A DNA stretch of 50,547 bases, taken from contig JAGYID010000008.1 in NCBI GenBank assembly GCA_018606725.1, forward strand, positions 2,501 to 53,047, written 5' to 3'. This document shows, in pieces, positions 10,985-19,080 of the stretch (position 1 is the stretch's first letter; the number at the start of each line of letters is the position of its first letter). Source of the stretch: Acidobacteriota bacterium. Its GTDB lineage: Bacteria; Acidobacteriota; Polarisedimenticolia; Gp22-AA2. A program made the translations under genes and the position numbers. The notes beneath the pieces were generated by a model. It searched no databases and had not been told where the DNA came from. It was given only the letters and a program-made list of their open reading frames with translations.

Positions 10985-11017
10985 CCTGCCGGCGATGCCG
11001 CCGGACGGCCGGGTTTT
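10973..11017 (+). terminator. Terminator-like double stem between convergent genes
   Basis: An inner perfect hairpin (CCGGCG 10989-10994, ATGC loop, CGCCGG 10999-11004) is nested in an outer 7-bp pairing (CCGGCCG 10973-10979 with CGGCCGG 11006-11012). GTTTT follows at 11013-11017. This fits an intrinsic terminator for the plus-strand AMMECR1 gene, and the stem may also serve the convergent LysM gene. Confidence 0.5.
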
Positions 11018-12497
11018 ACTGCACCACGACCGAGTCGCCGATCTCGATTTCCCGCACTGACTGGATGATCTTGACCGTTGCCGTGTGCTTCTCGGTCATC
11101 AGCACGACCCCCTGCCCGATCACCTTCTGCGGCAGCGCGTTCTTGTAGTCGACGTGCGTCTCGGGGGCGTAGAGATGCGTGTTGCCCCACATGTAGTCGG
11201 CCTTGAGCGGCTTGTAGCTGACCCTCGGCTCCGGCTGGACGAAGACCATCAGGAAGTCCCCGGCCTTGAGTCCATCGTCGAAGCCGAGGTCGATGTCGAC
11301 CGTGGTGCCGGTCCCGGCCCGGGCGACGTTGTCTTCCATGTGGACGATGTAGCCGGAGGGCTTGTCCGGATCGATCGGAGCAATGCGGCTGAAAGCCGGC
11401 GCCGGCTTGGCGGGCAACGGCGTCACCGTCAGCGGCACGAGGTCGTAGCCGGCCCGGATGTCGTCGCAGGCGACGGTGATCTCACCGACCGCGGTGTATT
11501 CCTGATACGCCAGCACCTTGACCGTGCCGAGACGCTTGTAATAGATGCCCAGCCGCTTGTGGGTGACCGGATGCTCGACCGCGCCAATCCGCACGACGAT
11601 GCTGTACTCGGTCCCCGGCTCGACGTGGCCGTTCTCCTGTCCCCGGTTCATGTAGATGATGTCGCCCTCGGTCAGGCTGATCTTGCTCTCTTCCTCCTGG
11701 CTGGCGATGAAATAGTCCGCCTTGTTGTCGTGACGGGCGATGTAGCCGGAGCAACGGATATCATGCTCGTCCGCCAGCGGCTCGATCTTTGGGACCGATC
11801 GGGGCGCATGGGCGCCTGCGTCGGGCATCGGAGCGCTGGTCTGCCTCGCTGGTGCGGCCGGCTCTTCCTCCGGCGCCTCGGCGGTCAGAGCCTCTTCGGG
11901 CGCCTCATCCTGTTCCTGCGTCTCATCAGCGGCGGGCGCCGGCGGCGGAACGGCAAGTTCGACGGGCGGCGCCCCCTCTTGACCCTGTGGAACGACCTCC
12001 GAGACCACCGTCGGGCGCGCCGGGAGAAGGAGCGGGTCCCCCGGGTAGATCCAGTGCGAGTCCAGGATGTACCGGTTCTCGTTCCAGATCTGCGGCCACA
12101 GATACGGGTTCCCGAACGCCAGGTCGGCGAGGTCCCACAGCGTGTCGCCTGGCACGATGATGTGGAGCGTGGCGTCCTTGGGGAAGCTCTCCGGGTCAGG
12201 CGGATCGTAAGGGGTCCAGTGGTCGCCGACCTTCTTGAGGTTCTTCGGCGGCAGGGTCGACCCGGGCTGCAGCGGCACTTGTGCCCGCGACCCGCCCGGT
12301 TGATTCGCGTCCTCGCCCGCCTCGGCGGCCGTCCCCGCCGAGGTCGCGGTAACGCCCGCACCCGCATCGCCATTGGAGCCGGCCCGATCACCGGTTCCCT
12401 GGGACTCCTGTCCGGTAGCCGGCTCCGGAGCGATCAGGGCCCAGACCAGGAGCACGGCAACCGCAGCGCCCAGGAACAGCTTCACCGACATCCGCAT
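11016..12497 (-). CDS. LysM-domain envelope protein with a tandem C-terminal domain
   Basis: The 493-residue product begins with an uncleaved anchor or signal peptide (SVKLFLGAAVAVLLVWALIA). A LysM module (about 105-160) follows, with VPGDTLWDLADLAFGNPYLW and an NPYLWPQIW core, expected to bind peptidoglycan. A Pro/Glu/Ala-rich linker then leads to two related beta-rich segments. Each begins SGYI and holds a GDIIYM or GDFLMVF strand, resembling FlgT_C-like or SH3-like folds. ATG at 12497 was chosen because the ribosome site TGGAGGAGA sits six bases upstream; a GTG at 12515 would lie upstream of that site. The gene has its own promoter-like sequence. Confidence 0.82.
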   Translation of the reverse strand: MRMSVKLFLGAAVAVLLVWALIAPEPATGQESQGTGDRAGSNGDAGAGVTATSAGTAAEAGEDANQPGGSRAQVPLQPGSTLPPKNLKKVGDHWTPYDPPDPESFPKDATLHIIVPGDTLWDLADLAFGNPYLWPQIWNENRYILDSHWIYPGDPLLLPARPTVVSEVVPQGQEGAPPVELAVPPPAPAADETQEQDEAPEEALTAEAPEEEPAAPARQTSAPMPDAGAHAPRSVPKIEPLADEHDIRCSGYIARHDNKADYFIASQEEESKISLTEGDIIYMNRGQENGHVEPGTEYSIVVRIGAVEHPVTHKRLGIYYKRLGTVKVLAYQEYTAVGEITVACDDIRAGYDLVPLTVTPLPAKPAPAFSRIAPIDPDKPSGYIVHMEDNVARAGTGTTVDIDLGFDDGLKAGDFLMVFVQPEPRVSYKPLKADYMWGNTHLYAPETHVDYKNALPQKVIGQGVVLMTEKHTATVKIIQSVREIEIGDSVVVQ

Positions 12498-12555
12498 CTC
12501 GTCTCTCCTCCACACGGCCGCCGCTTCGCTGGCGGGCGGGGTGCCTCCGGGTGGA

Positions 12556-12583
12556 AAAATATGTACGGGGAGCGGGAAGTCAA
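12556..12583 (-). promoter_or_regulatory. Probable sigma-70 promoter for the LysM gene
   Basis: On the minus strand TTGACT (12583-12578) and TATTTT (12561-12556) are 16 bases apart. The -10 lies about 59 bases before the start codon. Confidence 0.45.
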
Positions 12584-12587
12584 GACG

Positions 12588-12616
12588 CGGCGGCCAACTG
12601 AAGAAAATCGCCGCCG
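12588..12616 (-). terminator. Hairpin after the TPR lipoprotein gene
   Basis: CGGCGGC (12616-12610) and GCCGCCG (12594-12588) pair perfectly across a 15-base loop, about 45 bases after the stop. No T-run follows on the minus strand, so it could be a weak terminator or a 3'-end stability stem. Confidence 0.3.
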
Positions 12617-12660
12617 ATTACAATCCCGTCATCGCGAGAAGTTTGCGGCTGGTGCGGGCG

Positions 12661-13248
12661 TCAGCGGTGCGGCGCGGGCGCCGCCGCGATCCGGTCGCGC
12701 GCGACAGGCGCACGATCGCTCGCCGGGAAGCGCGACAGGAGCGTCTCGAAGACCTGGACCGCGTCACTCTGTTTGCCGGCAGCCAAGAGGCTTTCGCCGA
12801 GCCAGAAGAGCCCCTGGTCGGCATGCGGGCTGGCCGGACGCACCTGCAGGTAGGCGCGTAACGCCTGTTCGGCGGCGGCGTAATCGCCGCGATGGAACAG
12901 GGCGTATCCCTGACGATAGAGCACCTCCGCCTCGGCGGGGTTGAGCGCCGACCTCTGGGCGGTGCGCGCCGGCGCGGTGGGCGGCTGATCCTCAGGGACC
13001 GCCTGGGCCTGTGGCCCCGCCTGGACCCGGGGCGGGGCCGTCAACGACTCAAGGGCGCGGTGCAGCCGTTCCTGCTGGGCCCGTGCCTGGTCGACTCCGA
13101 TCCGGATCCCGGCGATTTCGTCGGCCACCGGGGAGGACGACCCGCCGCTCGCACATCCACACATCCCGAGGAGGCCGGCGAGAACCATCGTGGCCAGGAG
13201 CCTGTCCGGGCATTCGGCCGGGCGACAACGGTTCCGGATCATCCTCAC
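12661..13248 (-). CDS. YbgF/CpoB-like TPR lipoprotein
   Basis: The 195-residue product has an N-terminal signal with a lipobox-like end (LLGMCGCASG, acylated cysteine probably C32). A short coiled-coil segment (about 43-70) and a Pro/Ala linker follow. Residues about 105-185 form two to three TPR-like helix pairs (ALFHRGDYAAAEQALRAYL, then LFWLGESLLAAGKQSDAVQVFETLL) of the YbgF/CpoB type. That family links outer-membrane constriction to peptidoglycan synthesis, but no tol-pal genes are nearby, so the role is inferred. GTG at 13248 overlaps the rsmD stop by four bases; ATG at 13242 is an equally good start with a better spaced GGGAGA. Confidence 0.78.
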   Translation of the reverse strand: MRMIRNRCRPAECPDRLLATMVLAGLLGMCGCASGGSSSPVADEIAGIRIGVDQARAQQERLHRALESLTAPPRVQAGPQAQAVPEDQPPTAPARTAQRSALNPAEAEVLYRQGYALFHRGDYAAAEQALRAYLQVRPASPHADQGLFWLGESLLAAGKQSDAVQVFETLLSRFPASDRAPVARDRIAAAPAPHR

Positions 13249-13841
13249 TCTCCCGCAGCCGGTCCGGGCACGGAACCGGCCGCCGCGTCCCGGCCGGCCG
13301 GATCGGCCAGGAACAGGCTCAGGGTCGTGTCCCCGTGAGGGTAGGCCTTCCGCAGCTTCAGGCTCGGGGCCCCCGGCGGTGCCTGTGAGGACCGGTGCTC
13401 GACGAGCAGGCGACCACCGGCAGCCAGCAGGGTCGCCGAGGCCGCCACGGTCACTGCAACATCCGGCCGATCGTACGGCGGATCGAGAAACACCACGTCG
13501 AATTCATCGCCGCGCCGCCGCAGGGCGCCGATGGCCCGTCCCGCGTCACCGTCGATGACCTCGCATTTCCCGCTCCATTCGCCCAGGAGAAGGTTGTCGC
13601 CGATCAGGACGAGATTGGCGGGTCGGCTCTCCAGGAACACCACTCTCGAGGCACCGCGGCTGAGCGCTTCGATCCCGACCGCGCCGGTGCCCGCGAAGAT
13701 ATCGAGGAAGCTCGAGCCGCTGATTCGGGGGCCGAGGATGTCGAAGATCGCCTCGCGCACCCTGTCGGCGGTCGGCCGGGTCTGGCTGTCCCGAGGTCCC
13801 CGCAGCCGTCGGCCTCTCGCTTCGCCCCCGGTGATCCGCAT
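13245..13841 (-). CDS. rsmD: 16S rRNA (guanine(966)-N2)-methyltransferase RsmD
   Basis: RsmD methylates G966 of 16S rRNA in the assembled 30S subunit using S-adenosylmethionine. The SAM-binding motif DIFAGTGAVGIEA is at about 47-59 and the catalytic DPPY at 120-123; the N-terminus MRITGGEARGRRL is typical. ATG at 13841 has GGGGGAGG just upstream and matches the family start, so the 12-codon extension upstream was dropped. A TATAAT -10 element lies 28 bases before it. The end overlaps the lipoprotein gene by four bases. Confidence 0.94.
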   Translation of the reverse strand: MRITGGEARGRRLRGPRDSQTRPTADRVREAIFDILGPRISGSSFLDIFAGTGAVGIEALSRGASRVVFLESRPANLVLIGDNLLLGEWSGKCEVIDGDAGRAIGALRRRGDEFDVVFLDPPYDRPDVAVTVAASATLLAAGGRLLVEHRSSQAPPGAPSLKLRKAYPHGDTTLSLFLADPAGRDAAAGSVPGPAAGE

Positions 13842-13868
13842 GACGCCTCCCCCACCGCACGCGCGCCG

Positions 13869-13874
13869 ATTATA
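13869..13874 (-). promoter_or_regulatory. Consensus -10 element for rsmD
   Basis: A perfect TATAAT reads on the minus strand 28 bases before the rsmD ATG. No good -35 hexamer is visible at the expected distance. Confidence 0.4.
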
Positions 13875-13900
13875 CACCGCACCGAAACTGCTCCATTTCC

Positions 13901-13929
13901 TTGACTTCCACCGATCCGCCCGGTAGGAT
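13901..13929 (+). promoter_or_regulatory. Probable sigma-70 promoter for the secreted repeat protein
   Basis: TTGACT (13901-13906), a 17-base spacer and TAGGAT (13924-13929) make a good sigma-70 match, about 70 bases before the gene. It is divergent to the rsmD -10 element. Confidence 0.55.
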
Positions 13930-13998
13930 TCCGGTCATTCAAATGAGCCGGTTCGAGACGGGCGAGAGGCACCCCATGACGGGACAATTTCGGGAGCG

Positions 13999-16900
13999 AT
14001 GACGCCCTCGGTCGCGCGCCGGGTCGCCCCCGGCGCTCTGTGCTTCATCGCCGGGACCCTGCTGCCGCTTGCGCCGGGGGCCGCCGGCGCTGCCCATCCC
14101 CTCCTCGCCCTGCGACCCGGCCCGATCGAGAGGCCCCTCAGCTTCGTCAGCACCGACTTCGACAGGGACGGCTGGCCCGACCTCCTGATCGCGAATTTCC
14201 AGGCGGGAACGATCACGGTCCTGATCAACCAGCTTGACGGCACCTTCGCGCCGCATCGCGACTCACCAATCCCGGTCGGCATCGCCACGGTGAGCCAGCC
14301 GAGCGCGGGTCCGCTGTATCTCCTGACCGCCGACCTCAACCCGGAGGACGTCGACTCCGACGGCAAGAGCAACGCCGCCGATAATTGCCCTAACGTGGCC
14401 AACGCGGCGCAGACTGATGGCACCAGCACGACCGCCGCCAATGGCATCGGCGACGACTGCGAGACCAAGGACGTGAGCGGGAATCCGATCACCATGGATA
14501 GCGACGGTGATGGCGTCCTCGACTACGACGCGTCGAAGGTGACGCCCGGGGCGTTCGCGCCCGCGGCCCTCGACAACTGCCCGCACATGCCCAATCCCGG
14601 CCAGGAGGACCTCAACAACGATCGCGTCGGCGACGCCTGCGCCTCCAGTCCCGACCTGCTGATCCTCGAAACCAGCCTGGGCGCGGGACTCACGACCGGC
14701 ATCGTTCGCGTGCGGGTCAATACCGGCAACGGCGGGACCGCCAGCCGCTTCTCACTGGCGACCGGTCCCGGCCCCCAGTCGATGACGCTCGGCGACTTCA
14801 ATGACGACATGCACGCGGACCTGGTGCTCTCCAACGCCGGCGCCGACACTCTGAGCCTGTTCAACGGCAAGACCGACGGCACCTTCGATACAGTCAAGAC
14901 CCTGATCACGGGCGACGGACCGGCCGGGCTGGCCGCGGCCGATTTCGACGGCGATGGCGACGTCGACCTGGCGGTCGCCGAACACGGTGCCGGCGATATC
15001 CGCTTGTTCCTGGCGGCGTCGGCCTCGCCGACCGGTCCGCCGGCTCTGCCGACGACATCGTCGGACACGCGTCTCACGGCGCCGGCCCCGAACGACCTGC
15101 TGGCTGGCGACCTCGACGGCGATGGTTGCGCCGATCTCGTGGTTCTAACGCAGGGCTCCACGCAGGGCACGATTGACATCTTCACCCACGCCGCCTGCCC
15201 CGGCCCGCTGACACCATTGTCGAGCACGCCGCTCGGCGGCACTCTGCGACCACGGGGCGGTCTGTTGCTCAAACTCGATACCGGCCCGACCCTCGATCTC
15301 GCTGTGGCAGCGTTCGATGGGGACCAGGTGCTGCTGTACAGCGGCAATGGGGCCGGCACCTTCACGCCGGTGCCGGCCCTGACCGCCGCGCTGTCGCAGC
15401 CTGCGGCCCTGGGCGCGCTCGATTACGAGCCCGGTGGACCGGGTCCCGACCTGGCGGTTCTCAGCCATGGCAACGCCCGGCTCGACGTGTTCGTCAACGG
15501 CGGCGGACTCGCATTCAGCCCGGCGCCCCAGACGCCCGCCACTCCGTGGCGTTCGACCTCCGCCATGGCGATGTTCGCCGCCGACGCCTCGGTCGGGGTC
15601 GACCTCGTGCTGCTGCAGCGATCCGGCCGGGTCGATGTCCTGTCCGGTCTGGGGAATACCTTTTTCAGGCCGCTGCCCGCTTTCAACCTCACTTCGGCGA
15701 TCGATACCACGAGCATGGCAGTCGGGGATCTGATCAAGGACAATTTCCTGGATCTCGCCATCGCCGACGCCGGCGCGAACTCCGTCACGGTCGTGAAGGC
15801 CCTCGCCTCGGGGTCCCTGGCCCAGGGCAGCACGGTGTCGCTGCCGGCGGCACCGGGCCGGCCGGCCATCGGCAGTCTCCTCAGCGGCACCAACGACTAC
15901 GATCGGGACGGCATCGTCGATCGGCTCGATGACTGCCCGACGCGCTACAATCCGCCTCTCTGCAAAGCGGACGACCCGGCCTGCGCGGTGACCATCCTGT
16001 GCACGACGGGCCTCAAGACCTGCGACCCCGCACCGATGAGCGGGCCGTCCCAGCTCGACCCGACGACGATGCAGTGCGACAGCGATCGGAACGGCATCGG
16101 CGACGTCTGCCAGCTCGCCGCCGCCTGTCCCACCTTGACGACCGATCCCCAGACCGACACCGACGGCGATCTGGTGCCCGACTATCGCTCCACCGCGCTG
16201 ACCCAGCTCGGGCCGGGGGCGGGAGATTACGATCGCGACACGGTGGCCAACGCGATCGACAACTGCCCGACCACCTCGAACAGCAACCAGGCCGATGCGA
16301 ATGGCAACGGCATCGGCGATGCCTGCGAAACGACGATCGATACAGACAAGGATGGGGTCAGCGACTACGATCCATCGAAGGTGACGCCGGGGGTTTTCGC
16401 ACCAGCGGCCCTCGACAACTGTCGGACCATCTACAACCCGGGCCAGGAGGACAATGACGGCGACCACGTCGGCAACGCCTGCATCGTGAAGGCGGCGCTC
16501 GACAACTGCCCCTGGGCGGCCAACGCGGCGCAGGTCGACGCCAACCACGACAACATCGGCGACGACTGCGCCCCGATCGACCCGACTGCGACCGACCTGG
16601 ACACCGCCGCGAGCCTCGGGAACCAGATCAACGATCTGGTGGCCGTGATGCCTGGCTCGGGGCAAGTCGCCATCCTGCTCGGCGATGGCTCGGGCACTTT
16701 CAGGCCGGCACCCGCTTCGCCTGTCGGCATGTTTGCCCGGCCGACCGCGGCTCTGGTCGGCTCGTACACGCTGAGCTGTGTCGCTTTTGTGTGCAGCGAA
16801 GATGCCGCGCGCGACATCATCATCGCCGACCCCGGCCTGCCCGGATCGGGCGACGACGGCCTGGTGCTCGTGGCCGGGAACGATCAAGGCAACTTCTCGG

Positions 16901-17769
16901 TCGGCCTCCCGGTGGCGGCACAGGGGGACCCGGACCTTCTGTTGCAAGGCCCCGATCAACTGGTCTGCGGGATTCCCTACTACATCCCGACATCACCCGG
17001 CTCGAGGTTCGACAGTGACAACCGCACCAGCGTGATCGCCGCGGTCGAACCCGGTACCTCGACGATCGGCATCTACCTGCCGGGTACCTTCGGGCTGGTC
17101 CCGCCGATCGCGCACCCGGCTCCCCTGCCGGTCAACGGACCCCTGGTGGCGGCAGTGATGACCGACCTGAACCGGGACGGGCTGGACGACCTCGTCGCCT
17201 TGTCGAGCGGCGACGGCGCACCCGCCACTCCGAATCTCACCATCTACATCGGCCTGGGCAACGGCCTGTTCTTCACCGATCCGACCATCAATCCCGCCGG
17301 CACCGACATACCCGACGGATTCACCAAGATCACCGCCGGCAATGCCGACCTTGTGACGGATCAGACGTACCCCGACATCGAGATCTGGAACAGCGTCGAC
17401 TTCAGCCCCGTGGTGGTCAAGAACGTCCTGACGGAGAGGGCCGACATCGACGGATCCGGGCGCGTCGACGGCTTCGATCTGGCGGTGCTGGCGTCCGCCT
17501 TCGGGGCAACGCGCGGCGAGGACTACACCCTGCAGGCGGACGGGACTCTCCTGCAGGGCGGCTCGGGCGTGTCGCGGAAGGTGGTCGGCAGCGGGACGTC
17601 GACCGATGGCCAGGACTTTCCGAGCGACACGCCGCGGGGTCCCGAGTGCGACCACAGCTTGCAGACCGTCAGCCCCGACTACGGGCTGCCGGTCGACATC
17701 AACCTCGACGGCATCGTCGACGGGACCGACCTGGCGATCATGGCCAGCCGGTTCGCCCAATCGTTCTGA
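13999..17769 (+). CDS. Large secreted FG-GAP/thrombospondin type 3 repeat protein with C-terminal dockerin-like pair
   Basis: The 1256-residue product has a signal peptide (likely cleaved near 31). Seven FG-GAP/VCBS-type blades have calcium-loop cores such as DFDRDGWPDLLIANF, DFDGDGDVDLAVAEH and DLNRDGLDDLVALS. Between them are thrombospondin type 3-like stretches (about 116-154, 166-214, 633-705, 721-858) built from DxDxDG loops and DNCP...GDxC units. The C-terminus has two dockerin-like F-hand loops near 1150 and 1232 (DIDGSGRVDGFDLAVLASAF and DINLDGIVDGTDLAIMASRF). It is surely an exported calcium-binding protein; surface display, matrix or adhesion is inferred. No cohesin partner is visible. 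ATG at 13999 is the first good start behind a matching promoter. Confidence 0.88.
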   Translation: MTPSVARRVAPGALCFIAGTLLPLAPGAAGAAHPLLALRPGPIERPLSFVSTDFDRDGWPDLLIANFQAGTITVLINQLDGTFAPHRDSPIPVGIATVSQPSAGPLYLLTADLNPEDVDSDGKSNAADNCPNVANAAQTDGTSTTAANGIGDDCETKDVSGNPITMDSDGDGVLDYDASKVTPGAFAPAALDNCPHMPNPGQEDLNNDRVGDACASSPDLLILETSLGAGLTTGIVRVRVNTGNGGTASRFSLATGPGPQSMTLGDFNDDMHADLVLSNAGADTLSLFNGKTDGTFDTVKTLITGDGPAGLAAADFDGDGDVDLAVAEHGAGDIRLFLAASASPTGPPALPTTSSDTRLTAPAPNDLLAGDLDGDGCADLVVLTQGSTQGTIDIFTHAACPGPLTPLSSTPLGGTLRPRGGLLLKLDTGPTLDLAVAAFDGDQVLLYSGNGAGTFTPVPALTAALSQPAALGALDYEPGGPGPDLAVLSHGNARLDVFVNGGGLAFSPAPQTPATPWRSTSAMAMFAADASVGVDLVLLQRSGRVDVLSGLGNTFFRPLPAFNLTSAIDTTSMAVGDLIKDNFLDLAIADAGANSVTVVKALASGSLAQGSTVSLPAAPGRPAIGSLLSGTNDYDRDGIVDRLDDCPTRYNPPLCKADDPACAVTILCTTGLKTCDPAPMSGPSQLDPTTMQCDSDRNGIGDVCQLAAACPTLTTDPQTDTDGDLVPDYRSTALTQLGPGAGDYDRDTVANAIDNCPTTSNSNQADANGNGIGDACETTIDTDKDGVSDYDPSKVTPGVFAPAALDNCRTIYNPGQEDNDGDHVGNACIVKAALDNCPWAANAAQVDANHDNIGDDCAPIDPTATDLDTAASLGNQINDLVAVMPGSGQVAILLGDGSGTFRPAPASPVGMFARPTAALVGSYTLSCVAFVCSEDAARDIIIADPGLPGSGDDGLVLVAGNDQGNFSVGLPVAAQGDPDLLLQGPDQLVCGIPYYIPTSPGSRFDSDNRTSVIAAVEPGTSTIGIYLPGTFGLVPPIAHPAPLPVNGPLVAAVMTDLNRDGLDDLVALSSGDGAPATPNLTIYIGLGNGLFFTDPTINPAGTDIPDGFTKITAGNADLVTDQTYPDIEIWNSVDFSPVVVKNVLTERADIDGSGRVDGFDLAVLASAFGATRGEDYTLQADGTLLQGGSGVSRKVVGSGTSTDGQDFPSDTPRGPECDHSLQTVSPDYGLPVDINLDGIVDGTDLAIMASRFAQSF
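14521..14580 (+). repeat. Direct repeat copy 1 inside the secreted repeat gene
   Basis: This 60-base segment encodes DYDASKVTPGAFAPAALDNC. A diverged copy with the same reading lies at 16363-16422, indicating an internal duplication. Confidence 0.8.
16363..16422 (+). repeat. Direct repeat copy 2 inside the secreted repeat gene
   Basis: It encodes DYDPSKVTPGVFAPAALDNC and pairs with 14521-14580. Three residues differ, and several silent changes show that the duplication is not recent. Confidence 0.8.
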
Positions 17770-17809
17770 GCCGCCCGGGCCACCGCCCGCCGCGAGTCAA
17801 CGATCCGGT

Positions 17810-19045
17810 CTAGCGGAACCCCTCGACCTCGCCCCACATCATGTTGTACAGAAAGCAGACCGTCACGCCTTCCCGGTCCTTCGGGTAGCCCTCGGGCAGC
17901 GGCGGAATGACGCTGGCCGCGAGCGCGTCGGTGGCGGCCCGGTTGAACGGCGGCACCTGCGCCGGGAGCACGACCGTGATGCCGGTGACCGCACCATTCT
18001 TCTCGATGGCGAATCGGACGCAGGTATAGCCGCGCAACCCCTCGCGGGCGGCGAGCGGGATGCGCGTGTACCATGCGTTGCCGATCGCCTTCATGACCTT
18101 GTGTCCGTAGTCGCCCCACGGGAAGTCCTGCGTATCGAACGAGAGCTGCCCGAGCGTGGCGCTGCGCAGGTAGCCGGGGTTGAAGAACGTCTCCTTCCGC
18201 TCCCCGCCTTCGGAGTTCTCCAGCGCCCGGCGCAGTCCGTCCCGGGCCTCGGCCGACAGGCCATCGATGGCGCCGAGCCGCCCCGGAGATCCGGCCGGGC
18301 CGCCGCCCGACGCCCCGGGCCGGTTGCCCGCCCCGCCGGTGCCGCCCCGGGAACCTCCGCCCATCCCGTCTCCGGCGGTCGATCCCTGCCCGGTGTCCCC
18401 CGAAACGCCACCCGGCTCCGCGGCCCCCGTCGGCTCGTCCGGATCGCCCGACGGACCACCCCGTGCGATCGCCGGACCAGCGGCGCTTTCCCGCGCCGCC
18501 GGATCGTTTTCGAGCTCCGACTGGGGGCGTGAAGGATCGGGTCTGACCATCTGGTCGGTGTTCCCCTCCCCATGCGGGTTGATCGATTCGCGGGCATTCG
18601 CCGGCGTCGGGACCTCCTGACGCGCCCGTCGGTTCAAGTCGGACAAGAATGGGGCATTCGGATTCTTCTCCGCCGGCGTGCGGTCCGGAACCTTGACGAA
18701 AGTCCCGAACGGATTTTGCTCCGGGAGTCTCGCCGGGGGCCTGGCCGGGGCGGTTTCGGACCGCCTCGGGACGGCCTGTTTCTGAACCGGCTGGCGATAG
18801 GCGAACTTGAGCGGGATCGGCGGTTCTTTGAGCTGGGCCACCTCCATCGACGGACGCGTTTGATCGCTCGATGGTGCCGGGCGGGAGGCGAGGAAGGCCA
18901 GGAGCGACGGGGGCAGATGCCGCGGCACGACAAAGACCAGCAGGGCACCCAGAACGTGCACCGCCAGTGACAGGACCAGCGCCTCGGCGCGCGTCAGGCG
19001 TCGGGAGACGGGCGGTTCCGGATCGAGCAGAGAAAGAAATTCCAT
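17810..19045 (-). CDS. TonB-family energy-transduction protein
   Basis: The 411-residue product has a short cytoplasmic N-terminus and one membrane segment (about 19-45). A long Pro/Gly/Ser-rich periplasmic spacer (about 50-270) follows. The C-terminal TonB-like domain (about 310-400) includes NAWYTRIPL and VRFAIEKNGAVTGITVV. Proteins of this type span the periplasm and pass proton-motive force to outer-membrane transporters, or act as structural linkers. No exbB or exbD is in the window. It is the last gene of the long minus-strand run, 35 bases after the serine hydrolase. No clear ribosome site is seen, so it may depend on coupling. Confidence 0.85.
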   Translation of the reverse strand: MEFLSLLDPEPPVSRRLTRAEALVLSLAVHVLGALLVFVVPRHLPPSLLAFLASRPAPSSDQTRPSMEVAQLKEPPIPLKFAYRQPVQKQAVPRRSETAPARPPARLPEQNPFGTFVKVPDRTPAEKNPNAPFLSDLNRRARQEVPTPANARESINPHGEGNTDQMVRPDPSRPQSELENDPAARESAAGPAIARGGPSGDPDEPTGAAEPGGVSGDTGQGSTAGDGMGGGSRGGTGGAGNRPGASGGGPAGSPGRLGAIDGLSAEARDGLRRALENSEGGERKETFFNPGYLRSATLGQLSFDTQDFPWGDYGHKVMKAIGNAWYTRIPLAAREGLRGYTCVRFAIEKNGAVTGITVVLPAQVPPFNRAATDALAASVIPPLPEGYPKDREGVTVCFLYNMMWGEVEGFR

Positions 19046-19080
19046 CGCTAGTCAGGCCCCCGCCAGTCGAGGAGGGCGTC

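Noticed and set aside
11085-12944. 619-residue plus-strand frame opposite the LysM gene
   Set aside because: It has no ribosome site or motif and mirrors the codon pattern of the real minus-strand gene.
15145-16959. 604-residue minus-strand frame within the secreted repeat gene
   Set aside because: Repeated Asp/Gly codons on the plus strand create an open antisense frame. No family signal was seen.
17770-17809. Possible terminator between the secreted repeat gene and the TonB gene
   Set aside because: Only four-base stems such as GGGC/GCCC were seen and there is no T-run.
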